Shown here: positions 44,024 to 55,900 of the stretch, one piece after another
How the letters are laid out: each line of letters opens with the position of its first letter
Numbering within the stretch: the stretch's first letter is position 1
NCBI GenBank assembly: GCA_950097015.1
Contig: CATNEN010000008.1
Coordinates: forward strand, 3,348,001-3,412,000
DNA: 64,000 bases
DNA from: Macrostomum hystrix
Taxonomy: Eukaryota > Platyhelminthes > Macrostomidae
Direction: 5' to 3'
Made by a program: the position numbers and the translations under genes
Notes under the pieces: model-generated
Database searches by the model: none
Told to the model about the DNA's origin: nothing
What the model saw: the letters and a program-made list of their open reading frames with translations, nothing else

Positions 44024-47000
44024 CTAGGGAAGGGATCTGGGGCAGAATTTTAAGGCTAAGTTAATATTTTATTGACCTCTAACTCTACGAAAACCATCAG
44101 AACTTCTCCCTATTTCCCTATCTATTCTAGGCAGTCTCTGATAGGCTAAAGTAGAAGTGAACCAATCGCGTCACCCCTGGAGGGGGGAGGATGTGAAACT
44201 CAAATTTAACAGAGCTGGGGCAAATAATCGTGTTAGCTGATTGAATTTTAATTACCACTAGCCAGATAAGATACGCTGATAGCCTAATATGATGTTCTAA
44301 ACTGCTATATGATAAATTTCACAGGTATGTATGTACATGTATTTGAAGTTTACAAGAGCGAAACAAATGTGTTAAATAGGCGAAGATAACCGGGTGAAAA
44401 TAAAAAACACCACTGATGATAGACGGTCAGACGGGCAGTGATGCATTGAATGTAGTGAGGGTAAGAACAGAAAACTCTGACTTCTTAGTCGTTTGAAGCC
44501 CGTCTTTTCTAACGCCAATGTTTTTGAAATAGCACAAATGCATAACATAAAGCATTAATGGCAGAATGGAACTAAAAATAAGCCGCAGTCATCAGAAATA
44601 TAATACGAGCGCATAATCAAAATCCACGACAGGAATGAACGTCGCAATGAATGCAACATTCGGCATGCAACTATACAGCAAGCCAGGTTGGGGGAATTTC
44701 AAGAGGGACAAGTACTAATTCCAGTGACTGTTACTCGTAATTAAAGCTGCGAGATTCTATTTGCAGTCACAGTTTGTTTGCACACCTTAAGATAATAAAT
44801 ATCTGCGTATTAAAAGGTCATCCTAGCGGTTAACCGAAAATTGACAAGATAATTACTCATTGAACAATGTGCCAATGCCACGGATGGCTGTGCGACTTAA
44901 TTGGTGCTAATTAGCTCATAAAAGTGATAAAAACCAGCTAATTAATTAGCAAACAATTCTGAACAATCGAGACTCGACCTCGACGCACCAATGGCTGCTA
45001 CCTTAAGATTCTAAACTTAAGCATGCATGACCAGGCCAGTAGATAACGAAGACTGAAAAGCTATATAGTTTTAAGCCAATAGAATTAATAAGATTATAAT
45101 AGATTGTCCGAGGGAAAGCCACTATTTTATTCAAAGGAAGGCCTATTGTGATTTTTTGCTACTCGTATTAGTCAAAGGTGGGGGTCATTGACCGATGACT
45201 AAGCCGTAATTCACATATTTAAAGCAGCCCAATGAGTGAAAGAAAAAGCAAAAATACCCGAAAACACTTTACAAACACGACATTAAACTTTGCACTTACA
45301 TCTTGCTTTTGAGTAAAGATGTGACTATATAATAGTTAGCAAGCGCTCTTTTATATTAAATATAGAAAGCATAACAAATTTATTGCCAATAGCTTACGAG
45401 TTTCGATTTCGGCGAAATCTATCCAAGTAAGAAAAACTAAGCAAAGTACGCAAAATGATATATATTCAAAGAAAGGAATATCTTTTGCATAGATTGCATA
45501 GATATAAAAAACTGCAAGCATGCTGCAGTGCTTCATTCAGCGCTTTCTAAATAGTCCAATAAAAATAGTAGACACAAGAGTTTCTTGGCGTTCAAATCGA
45601 ATATGCACGAGATTAGCACAAGTTAAAGAGTATAACAGCACCTTTGTAGGATCAAAAGTTAATTTTAGATTTCAAGTTACTTTTGAATAGAAACGGTGTG
45701 AAGTAAGTTGGTCACAAAAGTCCAAATGTAAAATAAAAACAATACTGCAAAATCTTCTAAAGCACCTTCAGAGAAAAATGTAAATAATCGTAGCAGTCGC
45801 TTTTGATATTTCTTATCGAATTGCAATTGCAAATCAAAAACGAACAAAACTCAAATGAGCGAAAACCGCATCCCGCACAGTTTAATCTCTCACCATCCAT
45901 CTGCCAGCAAGTTCGGCTTATTTTTATTCATATGAAAGTGTTTCCTTTTCCGTTTCCCAAGTGTGAATAGAATTGCCACCCTGGTCCCAACTCGAGAGGA
46001 AGCACCCAAGCTGCTTGGAGTGCCCAATAATAAGTCGAGGCTTTAACGGCATAAACTGCAAATCGGTCATTTAGTCCAGAAGGACGGGGTCGACTAAACT
46101 AACTGGTGTCAGTTTATCGATCAAAAATAGAAGTTTGGGTGGTAAAAAAACCCTATTGCTATTGGCTGAGGTGTTTTTTATTTCTCATACCCTTCGGCCA
46201 ATAAAAATGTTTCTCGGCCTTTTTCGACTTTTCTCTCACTGCTTTTGCTTAGCAAGACATTTTTTTATTTGTAAACACGTTTTAAATACGTCTTGATGTC
46301 TAGAAATCCTACTCTTCGTCTTCAATAAGGCTTCAATGAGGCTAACTTCAACTGAAAAGAAGTTGAATATTTGCAAAATATATACTGAGACACATGGCTG
46401 GGCCCTGTGTATTAATGATAATAAGTATCAAACACGCAGATACAACACTTGACCGAGTTGACACAGCCCTAAAAAGCAACCGCTTGCATTACAGCGGCTT
46501 TACTTAACACAGTACTAAGCACAAAACATTTGTCTATTTCCTATTCGATTCGATTCGAAGATTTTCATGCAATATTGTAGCCAAGTGTGATTTGTTCACA
46601 ATAAGAAAAAATGGTATCTGCCAATCTGGTCTTTTAACAAACTGATAATAGTACGAGTACAAGTTAACGTGTTTGAAAAATAAATAGGGACAATCAGAGG
46701 TTAAAAAGCAAAAAAGACAAGCTACTTAGGCTCGTATTTACAAGTAAATATGTAAATACCACAGTGAAAAAAACAGATTGCATAAGGCGCCGATTCATTG
46801 AGAATACTCGTAGAAATCGGGCAAGTGTCGTCCGTCCAAAAATGGATAAAAAGCGTGCGTGGATTTAACAATGCGCATAGAGCGCCGCGCATCAATCAAA
46901 TCAAATCGCTCGAATCGAATAAAGCAATCGATTGCGAGGATCTTGTTCGAGTACAGATTGCGTCAGTGTGCAGTAAGGAAAATAATCAAAGGTCCGATTC

Positions 47001-47195
47001 TGAAACTAGCGTCGACAGTCTGGACTGTGCTTGAGTTGTGTCGAACATCTAGCACTGCCTTAATAAAATATAGCGACAAAATAATAATAGATTGTGGCAG
47101 AATTTATCGGCAGTGATATAGAAAATAATGTTAGTCTGTACAAGCGCGACTTGATGGGGAATAAAAGCTGAGAGATGAGGTAACAGCTCAAATAA
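44024..47195. other. AT-rich stretch between BicC and DENN genes
   Basis: Should hold 5' exons or the promoter of the BicC-like gene and the 3' flank of the DENN gene. No exon, RNA gene or repeat array recognised. Short ORFs (45351-45536 minus, 46798-47116 plus) have no motif. Confidence 0.4.
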
Positions 47196-47201
47196 TTTAT
47201 T
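47196..47201 (-). terminator. Poly(A) signal AATAAA for the DENN gene
   Basis: Minus-strand AATAAA about 145 nt past the DENN stop codon, a plausible 3' UTR length. Confidence 0.55.
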
Positions 47202-47346
47202 GCACACGAGGGCAAAGAGCCGACCAGATCATAATCGGAGATCAATAAAAAGCGACCTTGATTTAATCAGTTAGAAAAACTTCCGATAAATGATGCACTT
47301 GTTAATTCGGCCAGACTGCACTAAGCATCGATTGCAGTGCAGGAGT

Positions 47347-48350
47347 TCACGCGAATTTAACCCAATCGTTGTTATGCCCCGTCAAAGAAGCGGCCGGATA
47401 CGAAGCCGGGCGAGTTGGTCTCTGGCCGTAGTGGACCAGAATCTGATCTCTGAAGGGCGAGGTGAACTGTAATAGGTCGCCGACATCGGCTGAGCTGTCA
47501 GTGTTCGACGCAGGTGGCGGCTCCGGTTCATTGGAGCCGATGAGCGCAGCCCAATGATCCATGCTGCTGGTGTTGGATGCCTGCTCGCAGATTAGAAACT
47601 CAAACGGCAGCGCAGGCTTTGGCGGAGGTGTTACAAAATGAATGCTGGCTGCGGCAGAGGTGGGCGCCGAATAAAAGTCGCTCCCGTTGCCGCTCTGCGA
47701 TGATGCGGTCGAATGCAGCGAGGCCGCGTCGTTGTTGCTGTCATCGCCGGAATTAATGCTGATTAGCACAGCTTCGCTACAGTCAGGGCCTTCCTCGACG
47801 ATGACAGCTGGTTCTTGACCACCGCTGCAGTTTTCAACAATACGCGACATCTGACCATCAGCTTCATCGTTCTCTTCTTCATCGTCTTCAATGTCATCGT
47901 TGTCTTCGTCAGATATCGGCATCCTTTGAAGTTGCTGCTGCTGCTGTTGCGGCTGATTGGCGAAACGCCTGGCCAGTCGAGAGCGCACAGTTTGGCCGAT
48001 GTTTCGACGCAGGTCGACAATCATACGACGCCGGCGCCGGCTGTTCAACAAGCGGTCGGCTGCCCGATTGAAGGCGTCGTAGTGCGGCTCGGTCGGAGAG
48101 GCCAGGTAGCGATCGGCGAATTCGCGAAACAGCTGCGAGCCAGCCAGGCGGCGGAGGAAGGTCCGGTGCGACTCGGGACTGGCCGCCAGGAAGGCTTCGA
48201 GGTTGAACTCCGACGCACCGGCTGCTGACTGCAGACGAATCGGCGCTAATAACTCGACATTGACCTTTAGAAGCGCCTTAGAGAAGTCGTCACCCTTGGC
48301 ACCGGAAGATTGTGCGCGCCTGATAGCGTGTTTGGCGGCGCGGACTACTC
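47347..48350 (-). CDS. DENN-domain protein, exon C (dDENN and tail)
   Basis: Begins RVVRAAKHAIRRA, then a dDENN-like segment including SHRTFLRRLAGSQLFREFAD. It passes into a low-complexity tail: an arginine-rich patch (LLNSRRRRRMIVDL), five glutamines, an acidic run (SDEDNDDIEDDEEENDEAD) and serine-rich sequence, ending DWVKFA. The acceptor ATGTTCCAG completes the AGA codon begun by exon B; length 1004 nt ends in frame at TGA. Tails of this kind often bind partners, but none can be named. Confidence 0.82.
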
Positions 48351-48437
48351 CTGGAACATTTAATGCAAAATCATTTTAACACTCCAACAGGTCAGGAAAT
48401 CTACTGACATCACCTGCCTAGCAGCAGCACGACTCAC

Positions 48438-48724
48438 TTCCAGGTAGACCAATCTGCTCCGCCGAGGCGGGCGAATTCTCCGCTACAAACAGGTCAACGC
48501 TGTCCAAATTGACCAGGGCAAACTCGGGATCGGCGAAATTGGCATCAACCCTAGCCCGATTGGTTGCGTAGAGAGCCTCCGCTAGACCGAAAATGCAGGG
48601 CACCAGGCAGCCAATGTGGTCAATGTTGGCCGCTGAGAGGCTGGGCGCAAACACGTGCTCCCAGCTGAATGGATACAGCATCGAGACGCATCCGAAGGCG
48701 CACAGAGTCAGGCGGTCCAAACGG
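48438..48724 (-). CDS. DENN-domain protein, exon B (cDENN core)
   Basis: Contains RLDRLTLCAFGCVSMLYPFS with WEHVFAPSLSAANIDHIGCL and VPCIFGL, the most conserved DENN core (LYPF-W-H---P-LP---ID----P-P---G). The acceptor is CCGGACAG, the donor GTGAGT (48432-48437). Phases fit both neighbours. The intron to exon C is only 87 bp. Confidence 0.9.
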
Positions 48725-48830
48725 CTGTCCGGTAGGGCATTGGGGAGAGCATGATGAGAAACTACAGCGTTAGACAAGATCATTCGCAGAATCGGAGTTG
48801 CATTAACTACAAAATTTATATATCCGCTGC

Positions 48831-49105
48831 CCACCCAATGATGCTAAGGCTAAGGCACCAGCTGCCCACCCAATGATGCTAAGGCTAAGGCACCAGCTGC
48901 TCACCCAATGATGCTAAGGCTAAGGCACCAGCTGCCCACCCAATGATGCTAAGGCTAAGGCACCAGCTGCCCACCCAATGATGCTAAGGCTAAGGCACCA
49001 GCTGCCCACCCAATGATGCTAAGGCTAAGGCACCAGCTGCCCACTCAATGATGCTAAGGTACCAGCTGCCCACCCAATGATGCTAAGGCACCAGCTGTCC
49101 ATGAT
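48831..49105. repeat. 35 bp minisatellite in a DENN intron
   Basis: The unit is CCACCCAATGATGCTAAGGC plus TAAGGCACCAGCTGC, about seven copies, the last two shortened by loss of one CTAAGG. It lies inside the 498 bp intron between exons A and B. Confidence 0.95.
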
Positions 49106-49222
49106 AAGAGTAAGGCAAAGAGGACTAAGAGACTATCACTCACTTTGTAAAAATAGTGCAATAAGGTAAAGGAAAGAACTGACAGACAAAAACATTTCAA
49201 TGATAATGAGCACTAATGATAC

Positions 49223-49998
49223 CTAGCAACCAGCAGCAGTTTGCGCTCGGTCAGCATGGCGGCCAGCAGGTACAGCAGGGTGTCGGGACTGCGGCCGAGC
49301 TGTCTGGCCAGCTCTTGCACCGGACCCCAGCTGGTAGAGTCAGGCAGAGGACGGTCGTTCGGCTTGCCGATAGTGACCGAGGCGGCCAACTGCTTCGAGA
49401 TGGTGATCACGGGATCGGCGGGCCAGGCGCCAGTGCTGAGCTGGCGCAGCAGGGCCGGGAAGATGTCGAAGCCAGGTCGGCGGGTCACCAGGGCCAGGCA
49501 GTCGACAAAGCCGCTTTTGTCGTCGTTGTCATTGTCATCGACTTTCTGGCCGTCCGGTTTACTAACAGTTCGACTGTAAACAGCGAATAGGAAGGTGAAA
49601 CGCGAGTTCAAATCGGTGAACACCGTGCAGAGAGTGTCGCCGTGCATCGGGCTCCAGCCATCGGGCAGTGCGTACTCCAGCACCCGAGGCTGCCACTCTT
49701 CGCAGGCGGCTGGCAGCGCAGACGAGGATGAGATCACAGAGACTGGGCCGCTGCCGCTGATATGTCGGCGCAGACAGTAGAGAGCCTCAAATGTTAGCGC
49801 AGGCGGATCCAACGGGTGCAGGCGGCTAACGATGCCCTGTTTCATAGCTGAACTCGGACCGAAGTATGAAAAGCCCTTCGATATTGAAGTCGCGGTACCT
49901 TTAGATTGGTTAGCACGATCTATTGCTGCTGCTGCTGCCGCACGAGCTGTGGGCGGCGAGCAAGGAAAAAAGCTCAATAGAATGGTCGGTATGTGCAT
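49223..49998 (-). CDS. DENN-domain protein, exon A (uDENN and start of cDENN)
   Basis: DENN proteins are guanine-nucleotide exchange factors for Rab GTPases in membrane traffic. This exon contains CTVFTDLNSRFTFLFAVYSR followed by FVDCLALVTRRPGFDIFPAL, typical of uDENN, then PDTLLYLLAAMLTERKLLLV, the start of cDENN. The donor GTATCA (49217-49222) leaves two bases, and exon B supplies the third. The ATG at 49998 may not be the true start: CTCGCCGCCCACAG just inside looks like an acceptor (exon from about 49958, phase 1), and another ATG occurs at MKQGIVS. I cannot assign the DENN subfamily with confidence. Confidence 0.8.
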
Positions 49999-51668
49999 CT
50001 TACTTACTTTTGACAGTCTCTGGTTATGGGCTATCTATGGTTTATATATATATATGTGCAAGCACCGAGCGAGTAGAAAACATATATGTATCAAAGTTAG
50101 AGAGTTGATTTCCTATTAGGTGCAACAAGTAGCAGATCTAAATATATAGCTAGCCACTTCCATGTTCATCTAAACCAAAATTTCACAATGGAATTACTAT
50201 ACAAAATAAGGAGATGGAAATGTATGCTTGTGTAAAAAACATTTAGACTGTACCAGATATTGATATTTAGATAGCACCAAGGCTAAGCGAGAATTTTCAA
50301 AAGGAATTACAAGTGCAAAAATGTGTAAAAGGATATATGATATGTAAATACTTAATGTAGAAATTAAGTAACAAAATTATATTAAAAAAGACAAACAATA
50401 CCTTAAGACTAAATAATTGTATATAATGTTTAGATTTTTATGAGGTAGATAATAACAAAGAAAAGTAAAAAGCGAGTCATTTTAGTGGATAAAATTATGT
50501 TTGCTAGCTATTGATTGATTAATAAAGAGTATTGAATTCTATATATTAATATGTGCTTGTTTTTTAGTATGCAAGGCAATGCTTATTTAAGAGGTAGATT
50601 GTAAAAACATTTATTACTCAGAACTTTTATTCATTATAACAATGAATTCAATGCAGTTTCCAATGCTTATGCATATAATTTATTTGAAAAATGTATTTGG
50701 TTTTTTGAACTAGGAAACAATTCACTGGCTCTAAAATATAGCATTTAGAAACTTAGTTGGTACCCATAGTCCGGATCATGCTGGACTTACGCCGGAGGAA
50801 AAATCCAACATTTTTTGGCACTTACGCCAGACTTACGCCAACCAAAAAAGGTCCCTCTGACTTACGCCACCCAAAAAAAGGTCCTTCACAAATCATGTTA
50901 ATCGGTGATTAATTAAATTCAGAAATTGCAACTGTTTAAAAATCTCACAAGTTGCAAATTCTTAATCAAGTATCAAAGTAAGCATCTTAAAGCTAAAAAA
51001 ACTTTTGCTATCCTACAATAGATATTCTGCTATCTCATTTATACGAACTGCAATATTTTAATGAACTTTGTTTTAATGCTGCTCCAAATTAACGCAAACA
51101 TCATAATTAACGCAAATGTGTTATGTTCTATAGTGATACATTTGATCGTGAATGATCTCATTTGTGCTAACATTTACGCCACTTGATTTATGCCATGTAC
51201 TTACGCCAAGCACTTACGCCAAGGCACATTTTGGCCTATACTTACGCCAAGCACTTACGCCAGCCTCCGATCCCAAACCAGATTTACGCCGGAGATCTCC
51301 GGCGTAAACGACATGATCCGGACTATGGGTTGGTACAATGATATATATAGAAGCAATTTAATATAAAGTTAATATGAATGCAAAAAGTTTTGATTTATTA
51401 AGAGGTGAATTTCTTCTCAGAGAGCCAAGAGGTAATTTGCCTCTGAAGTAAACTCTAAATTATCTCTAAAGTAAACTTCTGAGAGCCCACTAAGGAATTC
51501 TGTGTAAGAGTTGTTTTTTAACATAGATAGAAACAGCCAATAATTATGTATGAAAAGTTAGGTAAAACTATAGTGGTCTTTTAATTTTACAAGTTTTTTT
51601 CACCTTTTCACTAAGCACAAGGTAGGCACCCTATTTTGTTGTTGTTATAGTTCTATAAAAACCTGATA
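49968..51668. repeat. Dispersed repeat, copy A (interrupted by a MITE)
   Basis: Starting at CTCAATAGAATGG, this matches 57320-58215 over about 0.9 kb with small differences: CACTTCCATGTTCATCTA, GGAATTACAAGTGCAAAAAT and TCTGAGAGCCCA occur in both, in the same order. Copy A carries two segments missing from copy B: about 220 bp (near 50457-50680) and the 565 bp MITE. Its left edge nearly coincides with the proposed 5' edge of DENN exon A. Confidence 0.8.
50764..51328. mobile_element. 565 bp non-autonomous DNA transposon, hAT-like
   Basis: Ends are CCATAGTCCGGATCATG and its exact reverse complement, with an imperfect extension to about 32 bp including TTACGCCGGAG. GTTGGTAC flanks it on both sides (50756-50763 and 51329-51336), and copy B of the surrounding repeat has a single GTTGGTAC at 57866-57873: an empty site. 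The duplication could be read as 6-8 bp because element and target share bases; 8 bp would fit hAT. About ten TTACGCC motifs cluster at the ends. A perfect 26 bp palindrome lies at 51283-51308. No ORF. Confidence 0.88.
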
Positions 51669-54016
51669 GAGTTATGTAAACTTAATGTCAACCATGAAGA
51701 GATGGTAAGCCACAACCTTGTCCACTAACTGCTTTGTAATTCTCTTGAATGTCAAAATCTGTAGACAGCTTGGCAACATTATTTACTAGATCCAACATTA
51801 TTATTCAAGCCATTGACTTACTTTATTGCTTTTTATTTTACATAAAGTTTCTTTACACCTTTGTCAATTATGACTATAAATAACTTTATGTGCAAAAGAA
51901 AAAGAGTGCCAAAATAAAATTAATTAATTAAGTAAAAAATTTGCTGGATGTAAACTTCACTATGCTTCACTAGAATAACCAGGATTTTTGTCTTGGGGGC
52001 TAATATTCAATTGGCCATGTATCTATTAGCCAATGCCAATGGAAGTTGTAGCCTAAGCTAACTGAGTCATTTTGCAATAGGCAGTTAAAAGCAAGACCCC
52101 CTAGGGTCAGACACTCCATACATTAGCAATATCAAGCCAACACAATTGCAACAAAAAGTATACTTTAAATATGAAATTTTGAGTTTAATTTCATACTTTT
52201 TTTCAAACTATATACTAAATATTCATTTAGCCATGAATTATATACTATATTTAATGTACAACTGTATTTTTCTGCTGCCTACAATTTGCAAATGACTTAG
52301 CCAGTGGGGTATTCTAAACAAAAATGGGAAAAAGTAAATCAGCACATCATCACATGATGCAATGTTTTTTATTATTCACAGGCTCTTGAATGCTAAAATA
52401 GCTTGGATATGAAAAATGTGTTTTAAGTTCTACGTTAAAAGATAAAGATATTAAATTAGGGCCTATACTTACATTATACATAAGTCAAAACACATAAAAA
52501 AGTCACTTTCATTTTTCCAGTGACATTATTTCTATAAATAAAAGGCTCCTTTTACTATCTGCTTATTTCTAAACTCTATCAACAACTCTCTGCAAAAAAC
52601 GGGTTTACATACGTGAGAAAGGGATCTTGCAAGCTGTTACCTGGTATGACGGTGGTAATCGTGACGTTAAAGACTAAGACTTCAGAACAAACCAAAATCT
52701 AATCTTCCTAGAAAGAATCAGTTTTTAATTTAAAGCAACCTACAGGGTTCGTAAAGTCTACTTAAAACGGCGTATCTTAACAAAATCATATGTTTAGGCA
52801 GCTGTTTTTGTTTTTACATTTATGTATAATTCAAGTAAAACATTTTTGTTTTATAGCGTCCTAAAACAATATAAGGAAAAGTTTACTCAGACAGTTTATT
52901 GACGTATCCGGATTTTTTACTTGACTTGAATGCAATTACTTGGTATTCGGTACGTTTAGTGTGTTAAAATCTAGAGATGGTTGTGTGCAGCACTCGCTTT
53001 AAAAAGTAAGTAAGCGTTAAAGTTATAGTTTCACTTTGTCCATCTCACTTCAATTTCCATTTTAATAGGCAGAAATAATCAATCATATCATGTTAGGAAG
53101 TTAATAGTTAAATGAATGACAAATTTTTTATGCGCATCGATAGTTGTATAGGACGTCAAAATTTAGAATTCGACTGTCTATTACTGTCTATTACTGCTGC
53201 TATTACTGAAAGTGCTAAAAACAAGAGAGTATTTATTTAACCTCCTCGCTTCATTTATACCTTTAGTCAAGTTTTTACCAAATAGCACACAGGAAATTAA
53301 AAAAAGACTAATGATAATCACTAAATTACACCTCAGTTAAGTGTTAAGTTGAATGAGCAACAACAATAATTTATAATTTAGTCAACCTTAGGAAAATGAC
53401 TATCATTATAATTTAGTATAAATGTAATAATTTAGTAATGAAAAAATACACATGCAGCAATAAAAAGACTATTGATAGAAACATTTTAGTACAGGATAAA
53501 TAAGACAAAAAACTGGGTAAATTTCAGGTAATAAAAATTAAAAGAAGAAAGTGCACGATAACGTCACACAACGGACAACGGTAAATAAGCAACATCATCC
53601 TCCAGTGGGAAATTTCCAATAAAAACAGAAGACAATAAAAGAGCGAACTACAGTAATATATAAATAAAGTGTGCGAACTTTATGATAAAAAAACTGTCGC
53701 CACGCTGGGTGATTTAAAATTGAAAAAGATCAGGCAACAAAAGAACAGTGATTCAACGCAAAATAGGGCGTTCTTATTTACAAATAGTGATTAAAATCAA
53801 TCGAGAATACATATATGGGAAATAAAACAAAGATGAATAATTCAACGCTGACTAAACTTAGTGTCGACGACAATTAGTAGAAGTGCAAACATGCAAACAT
53901 TAAAATGTGGGCCTGGAAAATGTACAAGCGAATCGAATAAAAGAAGCTTGAGCAGCCTATAAGCGTATAAGAGGCCGCATAATCAGATTAACAATTGGTG
54001 ATTCGTGTTTTAATAG
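51669..54016. other. AT-rich stretch, 3' of RAD21
   Basis: No coding, RNA or tandem-repeat feature recognised. Confidence 0.4.
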
Positions 54017-54022
54017 TTTAAT
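54017..54022 (-). terminator. Poly(A) signal variant ATTAAA for RAD21
   Basis: Minus-strand ATTAAA about 145 nt beyond the RAD21 stop. A variant hexamer, so moderate support. Confidence 0.4.
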
Positions 54023-54164
54023 AAAAAAACTCGCATGCAAGCAACAATTATTCACAAAATGCTTAGCAGTATAAAGTATAATTTAACATAGAGAATTATA
54101 TAACCAGCTAGCAGATACAAAAATGCTGCAAAAATAGGCTTTTAATCGTGCTACTACTGCTTTT

Positions 54165-55532
54165 TTAGGACGCATTCAGCAGCGAGGTGAATCGCACCCC
54201 TTTCTGCACAAAGATGTTGGAATAGGGTCCATCATTCTGTTGCAGTTCCACGCCGCGCACCTTGCACAAGGTTAGCAGGGTGTAAAATTTGGCAGCAGCA
54301 GCTTTGCGCGTATTGCCTGCGGTCAGCTCAGCCACGGTGCACGGCTCGGCTGCCGACCGGCCCTCCAGCCTCAGCTGCAGCACCTTCAGCATGGCGGCGC
54401 CGCGGCGCTCTGTGCGCGCCTCCTCCGTGGCCTCTTCGACATCTTCGCAAGTGATCTGCCGGTCCAGATCCTCTTCGGCTGACAGGCCGGCCGGGTTGAA
54501 CACACTGGGCGGGCCGCCCACTTGGTCCACAATTTCTGTGTCGCCGTGGTGAAATGGAAACGGCGTATGGCCGCCGCCGTGCAGCGGAACGCTGGCCGGA
54601 ATCAGCGGCTGATCAGCCGGGCCGGAAGAGGCGATCAGCGGGTCCGTGTTGGTGCTGATGAGGCCGTGGCTTAGCTCCTCGCGAATAGGCGTCATCTCCA
54701 CAGTCTCGTGGTGCTGATGATGATGACTGGGAGTCTCGGAGGTGATGAGCTCCTGCAGGTCGCGCATATCGGCGTCCTCATCCTCAGCGGCGGCTGCGGC
54801 AGCGGCTGCGGCGGCCGCGGCGGCGGCGTCGGATCCGGCGGCAGCCGGGCGAGTTTTGGCGTTCTGCAGGAACAGGCGCAACAGTCGGTCGCTGATGCTC
54901 AGCCGGGCCGTGTGAGACATCAGGCGATCAACGCTGCCAGTCTCCTTGTACTGCATCAGTTTCTTAGTTGGCGGGGCCAGGTCTAGCACGGTGACGATCT
55001 CGGACGTGTCCTGCATGTGCGCCTTCATCAGCTCGGATGGGATGGATTTCTGATCGTCTATGATTAGCCGGCGACGCCGGGCCCTGCGAGCAACGACGTG
55101 GCTGCGCACGCTGGGCTCCGAGGGTCCGCTAGCTCCGTGCTGCTGATGACCCTGGTGCTGCTGATGCTGATGAGTGGTAGTGGAGGCTGAGGAAATGTCC
55201 GGCAGCGGCGGCAGTGCGTAGCGGGACTCCTGCTCGGTGAGCACACTGGCCGGATGCTGGGCTGTCGTGGGCGGCGGCTGCAAGTCGATCTCAGACAGGA
55301 CATTGTCAAAGTGCCGCTTTGTGGTAATGTCGTCGAACAGGTCGGTAGGCTCGAAGTCTCCGCCGAAGCCGTCCTCTTCATCGTCATCGTCGCCGCCGCC
55401 GCCGGCTAGTAGGCTGAGATCGTCGGCGGCGTTCTCCATGTCAACCAGAGTGTTGTCCTGGTGCTGCTGGTTCGAGTGCCGGCTGCGGCCGATGCTGCCG
55501 ATGTCGTCAGCCTGGCCCGTGCTGTTGGCACC
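54165..55532 (-). CDS. rad21: RAD21 cohesin subunit, exon 2
   Basis: Carries the middle and C-terminus of the kleisin: TLVDMENAADDLSLLAGG near the start, acidic and serine-rich linker, KSIPSELMKAHMQDTSEIVT followed by APPTKKLMQYKETG (the conserved mid-region before the SMC1-binding part), and the winged-helix C-terminus KFYTLLTLCKVRGVELQQ, GPYSNIFVQKGVRF. A run of 14 alanines, encoded by mixed GCC/GCG/GCT codons, sits near residue 420 of the joined protein. The acceptor GCCAACAG precedes GGT at 55532; phase 0 on both sides. Joined protein is 637 residues, close to human RAD21 (631). Confidence 0.93.
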   Translation of the reverse strand, partial: GANSTGQADDIGSIGRSRHSNQQHQDNTLVDMENAADDLSLLAGGGGDDDDEEDGFGGDFEPTDLFDDITTKRHFDNVLSEIDLQPPPTTAQHPASVLTEQESRYALPPLPDISSASTTTHQHQQHQGHQQHGASGPSEPSVRSHVVARRARRRRLIIDDQKSIPSELMKAHMQDTSEIVTVLDLAPPTKKLMQYKETGSVDRLMSHTARLSISDRLLRLFLQNAKTRPAAAGSDAAAAAAAAAAAAAAEDEDADMRDLQELITSETPSHHHQHHETVEMTPIREELSHGLISTNTDPLIASSGPADQPLIPASVPLHGGGHTPFPFHHGDTEIVDQVGGPPSVFNPAGLSAEEDLDRQITCEDVEEATEEARTERRGAAMLKVLQLRLEGRSAAEPCTVAELTAGNTRKAAAAKFYTLLTLCKVRGVELQQNDGPYSNIFVQKGVRFTSLLNAS

Positions 55533-55659
55533 CTGTTGGCAGGCGAGTGTTCAGAAGCAAATGAGGCACTTTTTTGCACTAGCAAAACACTGGTACTAAC
55601 AGCTTTTGCACTAGCCTTGCTTAGTTCTTAAAAAAATAATACAAGCCGCACCAAGCCAC

Positions 55660-55825
55660 ACCTGCAATCACTCCCTTCACCCTTCAGCTAGCAGCCACCC
55701 CTGCAACCACTCCCTTCACCCTTCAGCTAGCAGCCACCCCTGCAACCACTCCCTTCACCCTTCAGCTAGCAGCCACCCCTGCAACCACTCTCTTCACCCT
55801 TCAGCTAGCAGCCACCCCTGCAACC
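55660..55825. repeat. 39 bp minisatellite in the RAD21 intron
   Basis: The unit is AGCCACCCCTGCAACCACTC plus CCTTCACCCTTCAGCTAGC, about four copies, within the 368 bp intron 55533-55900. Confidence 0.93.
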
Positions 55826-55900
55826 AATACCTCTATACCAATACAACCAATACCCTTCATCTAGGCATCCCTGCAATGCTAGCGCCGCAGCTGCACTAAC

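Noticed and set aside
49216-49590. Plus-strand ORF over DENN exon A
   Set aside because: Antisense to a frame with clear DENN motifs and phase-matched splice sites.
54289-55599. Plus-strand ORFs opposite RAD21
   Set aside because: Shadows of a GC-rich minus-strand exon whose protein matches RAD21.
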